A stretch of DNA of 12,880 bases from the NCBI GenBank assembly GCA_035534175.1, contig DATLSM010000035.1:1-12880 (forward strand). Direction: 5' to 3'. A program made the translations under genes and the position numbers. The notes below the pieces were generated by a model. It was not told the origin of the DNA and ran no database searches. It was given only the letters and a program-made list of their open reading frames with translations. The DNA is from DATLSM01 sp035534175. Its GTDB lineage: Bacteria > Actinomycetota > Thermoleophilia > Solirubrobacterales > 70-9. Positions within the stretch are counted from its first letter, which is position 1; each line of letters opens with the position of its first letter. Below, in pieces: positions 6,082-12,738 of this stretch.

Positions 6082-8355
6082 TCAGGCCACCTGGGCGTAG
6101 CCCTGCCGATCGGCGAGCGCGGGGGCCGCGAGAGCCCGCCGGTAACCGGCCGCGAGCTGGCCCAGGGCCTGCTGCCAGGAGCGCGAGCGGGCGGCGCGGG
6201 CGCCGGCGGCGCCGAGCTGGCGGCGAAGAGGCGGCGAGGATGCCAGCTGGAGCAGGGCACCGGCGAGGTGATCGGGATCGGGGCGGCAGAGCAGGCCGGT
6301 GTGGCGATTCTCGACCAGCGTCACCGGACCGCCCTCGCGGACGGCGACCACCGGCAGGCCGCTCGCCCCGGCCTCGACGATGGCCTGCCCGTAGGTGTCC
6401 GTGGTGCTGCAGAAGAGGAAGACGTCGGCGCTCGCGTAGGCGCGGGCCAGCTCCTCACCCTCCAGCCAGCCGAGAAAGGTTGCCTGCTCGCCGAGCCGCG
6501 CGCGCAACTCATGCTCCTCCGGCCCGCCGCCGGCGAGCAGCAGGTGCAGGCGCGGGTCGCAGGCGCGTGCCCGGAGGAAGCTCTCGGCCAGCAGGTCGAC
6601 CCCCTTCTCCCGCGTCAGGCGGCCGGCGTAGAGGACCTTCAGCTCCCCCGGATAGGCGTCGCGGTCGGCCTTCTCGGGGTCAAAGCGGCGGGTGTCGACG
6701 CCGCGCTCCCAGCGACCGAGTCGAGCGGAGTCGATCCCCAGGTCAAGCAGCGAGCGATCCGCAGCCGGGCTGGGCGAGAGCACGACCGAGGGGGCGGCGT
6801 AGAAGATCCCCAGCGCCGCAGTGGCCAGCGCCTCCAGGCCTCCATCGCCGCTGCGCAGGCCAGCGTAGGCCGCCAGCTCGGTGTGGTAGCTGCCGAGCAG
6901 AGGCAGGCCCGAGATTCGGCTGAGCAGGGTCGCGGCCACCCCCGCCGGCCCGGGTGCGGTCACATGCAGGAGGTCGTAGCGGCCCCCCGCCAGCGTCTCG
7001 ACCAGGTCGGGCAGGCCCGGGACGCCCAGCCCCAGCCCCTCATAGAAGGGGACCTTCAGCTCGGCAGCGGCGGGCAGCCGGCGATCGACGCCGGCGTCAG
7101 TGCCGACCACCTCGACCTCAAAGCCCGGGACGCCGCGCTCGCGGATCTCTTCGATCGTCCGGGTGACGCCGTGCATCGCGTCGATCCCGTCGGCGATCAC
7201 CGCGACCCGGCGCGGCTCGCCGGCGCGAGCCGCGAGCTTGGCCTTCTCGGCGGCGAGAAAGACCGTGGCCGGCGCGTAGGGGACGGCCGGCACGATCGCC
7301 TCGAAGAGTCCGGTCAGCGCCGCCGGCACGTCGCCGCTGGCGACCGCCGCGGCGCCGGTGCTGACCGCGTCCCGCAGCCGCCGCTCGTGGATCCGGCGGG
7401 CGCGGCGGTAGAGGTCGGCGTGGGAGAAACCCTCCGACTGCAGGTAGGTGAGCAGCTCGCGGCCCCGCATCGAGATGCCCATCCCGCGCAACCAGGCTTC
7501 CAGCAGGCCGCGGGCGTCCTCGGGGCCGATGTCGGCGGCCACCCTGCCCTCGCGCGCGGCGCCCTCGCGGATCGCCCGTTGGGCGATCTTCAGCACCGCC
7601 GAGGGGTCGGGCTCCTTGCCCTCACCCGCCTGGCCGGAGAGGAGGAGGGCGCGGGTGGCGAGGGCCATCGCCGCGTGCGCCCACTTGGCGGCGCCGCCCT
7701 GCTCGCCGCCGGCGAGGGCCTCGCCGCGACACAGGTGGCGCAGAAACTCTTCCGGCGTGGCGGCCGCGGGCGCCTCGGTGAAGGTGCGGCCGATGTCCAC
7801 GCCGGCATGGTCGTCGGAGCCGCCGATGCCGGTTCCGCCGTGCGTCTCGATGTAGACGACGGCGGGCATGTTTAGCTCCGCGGCCCGCGACCCATTGCGG
7901 ACCTCCCAGACCGAGAACAGCTCCGCCAGGCGACGGCGGTGGCGCTGTGTGAGGGGAGCGCCGACATTGTAGAAGGGATGGGCCAAAGCGCAGGCGATCC
8001 CGTTCTGGCGAAGGTAGGCGGCGCAGGCCTCGACGTCGGCGGAATTGGCCTGCAGCCACTGGTGGTCTCCGGGAGTGATCCCGTAACAGAGGACGTGAAC
8101 CGCCTGGGGCTCGCCGGCGAAGCGGGCGGTCAGCTCCTCGGAGACGAAGCAGTCGGGACGCTCTGCCAGCTCCAGGCAGCCGTCGATTGTGTCGTGGTCG
8201 GTGATCGTGACGAAATCCATCCCCCGCCGCTTCGCCAGCTCGTAGACCTCCTGGGGCGGGGTGGCGCACTCCGGCAGGCCCAGTGAGCGCTGGACTCCAA
8301 GTCGTGAGAGCGCCGAGGCGGTGGAATGGCAATGCATGTCAACTCGGGAAGTCAT
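6082..8355 (-). CDS. PHP phosphoesterase - GT4 glycosyltransferase fusion protein
   Basis: A 757-residue, two-enzyme protein. Residues 1 to about 215 form a PHP metal-dependent phosphoesterase with HCH at 8-10, TDHDT (Asp53, His54, Asp55), AHPF with His126, WEVRNG near 150-155 and GSDDHAG with His183. A helical linker of roughly 160 residues follows. From about 382 to 745 there is a GT-B fold glycosyltransferase of the GT4 type: donor-domain GRLTREKGVD at 578-587, LLLAGGGPEE at 605-614, and TDTYGQAIVEAGASGLPVVA (652-671), in which Asp653 replaces the first Glu of the usual E-x7-E. GT4 relatives transfer hexoses from nucleotide sugars to lipids or small molecules. No signal peptide or membrane helix is visible. 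The ATG has GAGGGAG about 6 nt upstream. The substrate is unknown; a lipid remodelling role is inferred only from its place in a phosphate locus. Confidence 0.9.
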   Translation of the reverse strand: MTSRVDMHCHSTASALSRLGVQRSLGLPECATPPQEVYELAKRRGMDFVTITDHDTIDGCLELAERPDCFVSEELTARFAGEPQAVHVLCYGITPGDHQWLQANSADVEACAAYLRQNGIACALAHPFYNVGAPLTQRHRRRLAELFSVWEVRNGSRAAELNMPAVVYIETHGGTGIGGSDDHAGVDIGRTFTEAPAAATPEEFLRHLCRGEALAGGEQGGAAKWAHAAMALATRALLLSGQAGEGKEPDPSAVLKIAQRAIREGAAREGRVAADIGPEDARGLLEAWLRGMGISMRGRELLTYLQSEGFSHADLYRRARRIHERRLRDAVSTGAAAVASGDVPAALTGLFEAIVPAVPYAPATVFLAAEKAKLAARAGEPRRVAVIADGIDAMHGVTRTIEEIRERGVPGFEVEVVGTDAGVDRRLPAAAELKVPFYEGLGLGVPGLPDLVETLAGGRYDLLHVTAPGPAGVAATLLSRISGLPLLGSYHTELAAYAGLRSGDGGLEALATAALGIFYAAPSVVLSPSPAADRSLLDLGIDSARLGRWERGVDTRRFDPEKADRDAYPGELKVLYAGRLTREKGVDLLAESFLRARACDPRLHLLLAGGGPEEHELRARLGEQATFLGWLEGEELARAYASADVFLFCSTTDTYGQAIVEAGASGLPVVAVREGGPVTLVENRHTGLLCRPDPDHLAGALLQLASSPPLRRQLGAAGARAARSRSWQQALGQLAAGYRRALAAPALADRQGYAQVA

Positions 8356-8393
8356 CGGTGTCTCCCTCTCTATTCGCTTTTATCCTCATCTAG

Positions 8394-8403
8394 ATTCGCG
8401 AAT
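8394..8403. promoter_or_regulatory. Perfect 10-bp palindrome ATTCGCGAAT in the leader
   Basis: An exact self-complementary 10-mer lies about 40 bp upstream of the PHP-GT start, immediately downstream of the PHO-box-like array. ATTCGC recurs at 8372-8377 next to the ribosome binding site. It may be a second operator or part of the promoter. No protein can be assigned to it from the sequence. Confidence 0.3.
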
Positions 8404-8412
8404 AGCAGGGAA

Positions 8413-8456
8413 AACTTGTGAAAGAGCGGAGAAGCGCGGGTGAACATCCGGTGACT
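8413..8456 (-). promoter_or_regulatory. Candidate PHO box: run of four 11-nt PhoP-type units
   Basis: On the minus strand, four consecutive 11-nt units read AGTCACCGGAT (8456-8446), GTTCACCCGCG (8445-8435), CTTCTCCGCTC (8434-8424) and TTTCACAAGTT (8423-8413). The actinobacterial PhoP repeat, known best from Streptomyces, is about G-G/T-T-C-A-Y-Y-Y-R-G/C-G. The second unit matches it at all 11 positions and the first at 7. The third and fourth are degenerate but keep T, C and C at positions 3, 4 and 6. TTCACA in the last unit also resembles a -35 element, the usual overlap for PhoP-activated promoters. The array ends 57 bp before the PHP-GT start codon and would place that operon under phosphate-starvation control. 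Confidence 0.6.
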
Positions 8457-8730
8457 GGCATCGGCGCTGCGGACGCATTTCTCGCGCGCAACACCATGAG
8501 TCGCGGGAGATGGCTCAGTAAGCAAATGTGGCACGCCAGAGCGAAGCGCACTGATCAGTTTTGCGGTGTTCGGTTCCCTCGCACCCGGTTCCGACCGGAG
8601 ACTCGATTAGACCGAGGAGGTCAGGATGTCGAGAGTCACGGAGGCCGGAATGGAAGAAGGAGCTCAGGAGGAGGTCCAGCGAGTTGAGCAGGGAGCCGTA
8701 GGCGCAAGAACCCTCGCCAGATCCCGGCCG
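8457..8730. other. Intergenic stretch without a supported gene
   Basis: Nothing here resembles a known protein or RNA. A 5-bp hairpin with a 4-nt loop (CCGGT, TCCG, ACCGG) lies at 8585-8598 but has no T-tract. An AGGAGG followed 5 nt later by an ATG at 8626 on the plus strand looks like a translation start, yet the frame it opens runs antisense through the broken nucleotidyltransferase gene and has no recognisable content. Confidence 0.5.
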
Positions 8731-9070
8731 TCAGGCCTCGACAAGAACCCGGCCCTCTCGCAGAGCCTCGTTCAACATCGTGCCCTTGAGGTGTGCCCCC
8801 ATTCCTCCGCGTGCCGGGCACTGATGACGATCAGGTCAAGTGCAACGTCGAGTCCCCTCAAGCAACGTCGAGTCCCCTCAATTCCCGGCGCAGGCGCGCT
8901 GACTCTTCGCGGCGCTTCGGCACCTCCCCCGGCTCGATTACGTGCAAATCGAGGTCCGAGTCGGAGCGGGCCTCTCCCCTGGCACGAGAGCCGAAAAGAA
9001 TCACCCTGGCTCCAGGGGCGGCCGCGGTGAGGCGACGTTTCGCCTCCGCGATCAGGGCATCATCAGTCAC
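8731..9070 (-). pseudogene. MNT-type minimal nucleotidyltransferase, frameshifted
   Basis: The first 70 residues are an intact nucleotidyltransferase N-terminus with the signature FGSRARGEARSDSDLDL (26-42): the G-S active-site motif and the two metal-binding Asp residues. The frame then stops at a perfect 20-bp tandem duplication (8842-8881). Removing one copy continues the protein as LDLIVISARHAEEWG. A further 2-nt duplication (near 8791-8794, CACACC where CACC is expected) throws the frame again. Removing that too gives a family-like ending, GTMLNEALREGRVLVEA, with a stop at 8731. The corrected length is 318 nt, or 105 residues, normal for MntA-like antitoxins. The start is GTG, overlapping the stop of an upstream ORF by 4 nt. 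MNT proteins usually pair with a HEPN toxin, and no HEPN gene is recognisable nearby. It is probably inactive, unless the 70-residue product is used. Confidence 0.75.
8842..8881. repeat. Perfect tandem duplication of a 20-bp unit
   Basis: Two identical adjacent 20-bp copies (8842-8861 and 8862-8881), beginning GCAACGTCGAG on the plus strand. A change of 20 bp shifts the frame and introduces the stop that ends the nucleotidyltransferase ORF. It looks like a replication-slippage event; an assembly error is possible. Confidence 0.95.
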
Positions 9071-9219
9071 CGGACCGAAAGGGTAGTCGCTACCCGAGAC
9101 AGTTCCCGCCGTGTCGGCGCCACATCAGCAAAGAGCCTGAGCATCCGCGCGGCCGCCGCACGACGGCATTCGACCTCTGGCTGGGCGAGCTTGACAGCCT
9201 GCGCATGCAGCCGTTGCAT
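9067..9219 (-). CDS. Short unrecognised ORF just upstream of the nucleotidyltransferase remnant
   Basis: From an ATG at 9219 this frame gives 50 residues, MQRLHAQAVKLAQPEVECRR at the start and RRELSRVATTLSVR at the end. It stops with a TGA that overlaps the GTG of the nucleotidyltransferase by 4 nt, the arrangement of translationally coupled genes. No good ribosome binding site precedes the ATG. The frame stays open further upstream, into the end of the CHAD gene, so this may be the tail of a truncated gene. The product is probably helical and basic. I do not recognise it; a partner of the nucleotidyltransferase is a guess from position only. Confidence 0.35.
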   Translation of the reverse strand: MQRLHAQAVKLAQPEVECRRAAAARMLRLFADVAPTRRELSRVATTLSVR

Positions 9220-9301
9220 CAGCCGCTTCGGCTCGCCAAGGCGGGGACAATCGAGATCTTCGCGACCAGTGGGGGTGTCCGCTAGGACCGCAAATATGGC
9301 C

Positions 9302-9730
9302 CTACTGGCGCCGCAGGGCCCGCTCCAGCGCGGCCCAGGTGCCCTTGGCCTCCTCGCCCTTCCACAGCTCGCGAAAGCGACGGTGGAGCAGCTCGCGTCG
9401 GGTCCGCAGCAACGCCTGCAGAGGCTCCAGGCCCTCGGCGCGGGGCAGCATCACGTCGCAATCGTGGATCTCGCCGAGAACACCCTGAAGCTCCTTCGTC
9501 GCGCGACGGGCGGCGGGAGCCTCGGCGCCGAAGCAGCCCTCGACGATATCCAGCACGTAGCGCAGCCGCTTGGCGGCGATCCGCAGATTGTGCTGAGGCA
9601 CTGCCGCCGAAGGGCTGAGGGCCTCCTCGGCGAAGGAGCGCATCTCGGCCAGACGGGTCTCCAGGATCCGCGCCGCGTTGGCCCGCAGGGGTTTCGCCGG
9701 GTCGAGCTTTTTCACCTTGCGGGCCTTCAC
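9302..9730 (-). CDS. Small CHAD-domain protein (second of a pair)
   Basis: A 142-residue helical, basic protein with the CHAD core QHNLRIAAKRLRYVLDIV (46-63) and a second conserved segment LGEIHDCDVML (85-95). CHAD domains bind polyphosphate through conserved basic residues and associate with polyphosphate granules. The N-terminus KARKVKKLDPAKPLRANAARI resembles that of compact CHAD proteins in actinobacteria, so this looks like a complete short protein and not a broken half. It starts with GTG, overlapping the stop of the preceding CHAD gene by 4 nt, and has GAGGAGG 8 nt upstream. It closes the pst-phoU-ppx gene row, consistent with a polyphosphate role. Confidence 0.85.
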   Translation of the reverse strand: MKARKVKKLDPAKPLRANAARILETRLAEMRSFAEEALSPSAAVPQHNLRIAAKRLRYVLDIVEGCFGAEAPAARRATKELQGVLGEIHDCDVMLPRAEGLEPLQALLRTRRELLHRRFRELWKGEEAKGTWAALERALRRQ

Positions 9731-10200
9731 CCGGCGGCCTCCTCGACCAGCCGCGCCAGCCGGCGGCGCAGCTCCTCCAGCCGCTCGGGTGCAACGAACG
9801 GAGCCAGGTTCTCATTCGCTCCCAGCCGCTCCTCGCGCAACCCAGCGATCAGGGCCACGACGCCCCCGCGCGCGCCGGATTCGGCCTGCGCCGCGAACCG
9901 CTCGAGGAACTCGATCTCCACGTCGCGATCACGCCGCTCGCCGAGCGCGTCGGCGAGCGCCTTGACCTCCTTCAACGCCCGGCGTAGACGCTTACGCGGG
10001 AAGCAGGGGTTAAAGATCTCCATCGCCGCGCGCAGACGGCGGGTCGCCACCCGCATGTCGTGGACTCGCTCGGGCGCTTGAAGGTCGAGTACGCCGCGGG
10101 CCTGTTCGAAGACCTCAGCCGCGCGCACCTCGACGACCCGCGCCGCGGCGGCGGCGAAGGACTCCTCGCAAGTGAGCTCGACCTGACGCGCCCGGGCCAT
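9727..10200 (-). CDS. Small CHAD-domain protein (first of a pair)
   Basis: A 157-residue helical protein with the CHAD core RVHDMRVATRRLRAAMEIF (45-63) and the basic/acidic segment LGERRDRDVEIEFLERF (86-102), expected to bind polyphosphate. I chose the ATG at 10200 because MARARQVEL fits a natural N-terminus; a TTG at 10236, directly after the ppx stop, would add 12 residues. Neither start has a clear Shine-Dalgarno sequence. It follows ppx by 36 bp and overlaps the second CHAD gene by 4 nt. Each product is about half the size of larger CHAD proteins that carry both halves, so the two may act as a heterodimer. That is inference. Confidence 0.83.
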   Translation of the reverse strand: MARARQVELTCEESFAAAAARVVEVRAAEVFEQARGVLDLQAPERVHDMRVATRRLRAAMEIFNPCFPRKRLRRALKEVKALADALGERRDRDVEIEFLERFAAQAESGARGGVVALIAGLREERLGANENLAPFVAPERLEELRRRLARLVEEAAG

Positions 10201-10236
10201 GGCAAAAGAGCGTAATCGAGGCCGGCGTGGGCTCAA

Positions 10237-11154
10237 TCAGGCAGCGACGACTGCCGGTGAGGAGCCGCTTAGGCTGCCGTTCAGCAGATCGAGGATGACG
10301 CCCTCGCGCAGGCCACCCTTGCCGATCTGCAGAGGCTGCCCGAGGAGCTCGGAGAGCTTCTCCAGCACCAGCACGCCGGTGGCCAGGATCCGCACCCGCT
10401 GGGGGTCGAGCTCGAAGCGACGCCCCACCTCCACCGCGGGGGCGCCGGAGAGGACCCGTATTCCCCGCTCCAACGTCTCGTACTCCAGCACCGCTCCGAC
10501 CAGGCGCCGCATCGAGGTGGCGCTGCCACCGACCGCGACCGCCTGCGCCGGATGTTCGATCTCCACCCCCTGGAAGATGTCCTCGATGCGGTCGCGAACC
10601 TTGCGGATCTCCGCCGCCGAGGGGGGGTCTGAGGCGATCAGCTCGTCGGCGAGAACGCCGGAGCCGACCCGCCAGGAACGGACCCTCTCGACCCCCCCCG
10701 ACACGGTGCCGAGGATCACCTCGGTCGAGCCGCCGCCGACGTCGACGACGCCGATCCGGCCCTCCACCGGGTGGCCGAGAGTCTTGGTGGCGCCGATGAA
10801 AGAGAGCCGCCCCTCCTGCTCCTCGCTGAGGATGTCGACCGGGACTCCGGAGGCCCCGGCGATCGCCCTGGCCGCCATCTCCCCGTTGGGGGCCTCGCGC
10901 ACCGCCGCGGTGGCGACCGAGCGGATCACCTCGGCGCCGAGCTCCCGGGCCAGCCGAACCTGGGTGGCGACGACCTCGGATACCTCGGCGACCTTCTCGG
11001 GGAAGATCGCCCCGCTAGGGTCGAGCGCTTTGTTGATCCGCGTGTAGGCGCGCTGCTCCATCACCATCTTCAGCTGCCCGTCCACCGGTTCGGCGACGAG
11101 CACGCGCGTCGTGTTGGAGCCGATATCTATTGCGGCGCAGAGCACAGTCTCCAT
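10237..11154 (-). CDS. ppx: Ppx/GppA-family exopolyphosphatase, short form
   Basis: A 305-residue enzyme of the ASKHA fold that should remove terminal phosphate from polyphosphate (or act on pppGpp). The first phosphate-binding loop is AIDIGSNTTRVLV (8-20). The catalytic Glu lies in SEEQEGRLSFIGA (110-122), most likely Glu114. The second loop is DVGGGSTEVI (138-147). GSGVLADELIASDPP, VGGSATSMRRL and KGGLREGVI complete the family pattern. It lacks the C-terminal HD-like domain of the long E. coli-type enzyme, like the short Ppx proteins of other actinobacteria. The ATG at 11154 has a GGAG directly against it, which is too close. A GTG three codons later (11145) would have GGAG at a proper distance and may be the true start. 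It lies 28 bp after phoU. Confidence 0.93.
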   Translation of the reverse strand: METVLCAAIDIGSNTTRVLVAEPVDGQLKMVMEQRAYTRINKALDPSGAIFPEKVAEVSEVVATQVRLARELGAEVIRSVATAAVREAPNGEMAARAIAGASGVPVDILSEEQEGRLSFIGATKTLGHPVEGRIGVVDVGGGSTEVILGTVSGGVERVRSWRVGSGVLADELIASDPPSAAEIRKVRDRIEDIFQGVEIEHPAQAVAVGGSATSMRRLVGAVLEYETLERGIRVLSGAPAVEVGRRFELDPQRVRILATGVLVLEKLSELLGQPLQIGKGGLREGVILDLLNGSLSGSSPAVVAA

Positions 11155-11182
11155 CTCCGATCATCGCAAACGGTTCGGATCG

Positions 11183-11875
11183 TCAGCGCGAGAAGGCATT
11201 GGGGTGTGAGGCGTCCTCGAACTCGCGGAACAGGCCAGTGACGACGAACGCGACCTGCTCGCCTATGTCGACGGCGTTGTCGCCGATCCGCTCGATCGCC
11301 CGCGCCGCCAGCAGCATCGTCATCGCCCACTCCCGCTTGTCGGCGTCATCGCCGATCTCCAGCGCCAGGCGGAAGCATTCGCGGTTGAGGTTGTCGACCA
11401 CGTCGTCCTGGCGGACCAAATCCCGCGCCAATTCGATGTCGCGATCCTGGAAGGAGCGCTTCGCCTGGTTGTCGATCGAGCGCACGTGCCTGCCCATGGT
11501 CAGGATCAGGCCCACCATCTCCTCGTCGGCCGGCGGCTCGTTGCCGGTCAGCGGGATCACCTTGCAGATGTTCACGCACTGATCGCCCATCCGCTCGACG
11601 TTCTTCAGGACGTGCAGCAGGGCGGAGATCAGCCGCAGGTCGGTCGCCACCGGCGACTGCGTGGCGAGCAGGGTGATCAGGCTCTGGTGGACCTCGAGGT
11701 AGCGACCATCGATTCGGTCGTCGTCGGCGACGACGATCTGGGCCAGCTCGACGTCTTGGTGCTCGATCGCCTCCAGCGTGCGCTCCAGCGCCGAGTTGAC
11801 CATGTCCAGGCCCTCCAGGGCGCTGGCCTCCAGCCGCTCCAGCTCCTCCTGATAATGACTCCTGGTCTCCGCCAT
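11183..11875 (-). CDS. phoU: Phosphate signalling protein PhoU
   Basis: A 230-residue PhoU, the cytoplasmic regulator that links the Pst transporter to the PhoR-type sensor kinase and limits phosphate uptake. It is a tandem of two three-helix bundles. The metal-binding E-x3-D motifs appear in ERMGDQCVNI (94-103) and ERIGDNAVDIGE (195-206), each at the end of one repeat. The N-terminus TRSHYQEELERLEASALEGLDMV is typical. The ATG at 11875 overlaps the pstB stop by one base (TGATG) and has GGGAAG 8 nt upstream. The open frame extends much further, to 12232, but that extension is an antisense-like shadow of pstB. The protein ends DASHPNAFSR, a little longer than the core family. Confidence 0.96.
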   Translation of the reverse strand: MAETRSHYQEELERLEASALEGLDMVNSALERTLEAIEHQDVELAQIVVADDDRIDGRYLEVHQSLITLLATQSPVATDLRLISALLHVLKNVERMGDQCVNICKVIPLTGNEPPADEEMVGLILTMGRHVRSIDNQAKRSFQDRDIELARDLVRQDDVVDNLNRECFRLALEIGDDADKREWAMTMLLAARAIERIGDNAVDIGEQVAFVVTGLFREFEDASHPNAFSR

Positions 11876-12738
11876 CAGCCGAACTTCCCGGTCACGTACT
11901 GCTCGGTGCGGTCGTCGTCGGGGTTGGTGAAGAGCTTGTCGGTGGGACCCACCTCGACCAGTTCGCCGTTCAGCATGAAGGCGGTTGCGTCGGCGACCCT
12001 CGCCGCCTGCTGCATGTTGTGGGTGACGATGACGATCGTCACCCGCTCCTTCAGCCCCCCGATCAGCTCCTCGATCCTCAGCGTCGCCATCGGGTCCAGC
12101 GCCGAGCAGGGCTCGTCCATCAGCAGCACCTCGGGATCGACCGCCAGCGCCCGGGCGATGCACAGGCGCTGCTGCTGGCCACCCGAGAGTCCTACCCCGG
12201 GCGCCTTGAGCCGGTCCTTGACCTCGTCCCAAAGACCGGCGCCGAGAAGAGCTTCGCGGCCGCGGTCCTCCAGCTCGCCACGCGATGCGCCGGTCAGGCG
12301 CAGGCCCGAGGTAACGTTGTCGAAGACCGACATGGTCGGGAACGGGTTCGGCTTCTGGAAGACCATCCCGACCGAGCGCCGCACGGCGACGATGTCGATC
12401 CGCGGGTCGTAGAGATCGATGCCGTCGAGCAGCACCTCTCCCTCCACCCGCGCCGCCGGGATCTCCTCGTGCATGCGGTTGATGCAGCGCACCATCGTCG
12501 ACTTGCCGCAGCCCGAGGGACCGATGATCGCGGTCACCTCGCCCGCGTGGAAATCGAGGTCGATCCCCCTGACCTGCTCCACGGCGCCATAGAAGGCGCG
12601 CAGCCCGACGAGCCGCACGCCCTGTGCCTGCGACGAGCGGGATGGGGACGGCGCGGTGGTCGGCTCGGTGCTCGTCGAGACGGGGGATCCGCTATGGCTG
12701 GGGTCGAGCATCTGCATAGGCGGCTTGTAAGGGGTCAT
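11875..12738 (-). CDS. pstB: Phosphate ABC transporter ATP-binding protein PstB
   Basis: The 287-residue ATPase of the high-affinity phosphate importer PstSCAB. Walker A is GPSGCGKST (73-81), the Q-loop FQKPNPFPTMSVFDNV (127-142), the ABC signature LSGGQQQR (184-191), Walker B VLLMDEPCSALDP (204-216) and the switch histidine is in THN (239-241). FQKPNPFP and the MSVFDNV that follows are specific to PstB. About 40 residues precede the conserved core, rich in Ser, Thr and Pro, which is longer than usual. The ATG overlaps the pstA stop as ATGA, which supports the long start, though a GTG at codon 41 could give a core-only form. phoU follows with a 1-nt overlap. Confidence 0.97.
   Translation of the reverse strand: MTPYKPPMQMLDPSHSGSPVSTSTEPTTAPSPSRSSQAQGVRLVGLRAFYGAVEQVRGIDLDFHAGEVTAIIGPSGCGKSTMVRCINRMHEEIPAARVEGEVLLDGIDLYDPRIDIVAVRRSVGMVFQKPNPFPTMSVFDNVTSGLRLTGASRGELEDRGREALLGAGLWDEVKDRLKAPGVGLSGGQQQRLCIARALAVDPEVLLMDEPCSALDPMATLRIEELIGGLKERVTIVIVTHNMQQAARVADATAFMLNGELVEVGPTDKLFTNPDDDRTEQYVTGKFG

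Noticed and set aside
6268..7875. 535-codon plus-strand frame opposite the PHP-GT gene
   Set aside because: High-GC antisense shadow; composition is Arg/Gly/Ala/Gln-rich with no domain, while the opposite strand has two complete enzyme domains.
8585..8598. Hairpin CCGGT-TCCG-ACCGG as a terminator
   Set aside because: Only five base pairs and no T-tract on either strand.
8534..8730. Minus-strand frame after the nucleotidyltransferase as a HEPN partner
   Set aside because: A frame stays open for about 65 codons, but it has no good start, no R-x4-6-H motif and no recognisable family features.
8842..8881. CRISPR-like or regulatory repeat
   Set aside because: Two directly abutting copies with no spacer, lying inside a coding frame; this is a simple tandem duplication.
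8626..9030. Plus-strand frame of 134 codons with a good AGGAGG before its ATG
   Set aside because: It runs antisense through the nucleotidyltransferase remnant and the 20-bp duplication and shows no recognisable domain; the ribosome binding site alone is not enough.
11876..12232. Long N-terminal extension of the phoU reading frame
   Set aside because: It lies inside pstB in another frame, is Arg/Gly-rich and low in family content; the ATG at 11875 matches the PhoU N-terminus, has a Shine-Dalgarno sequence and overlaps the pstB stop as TGATG.
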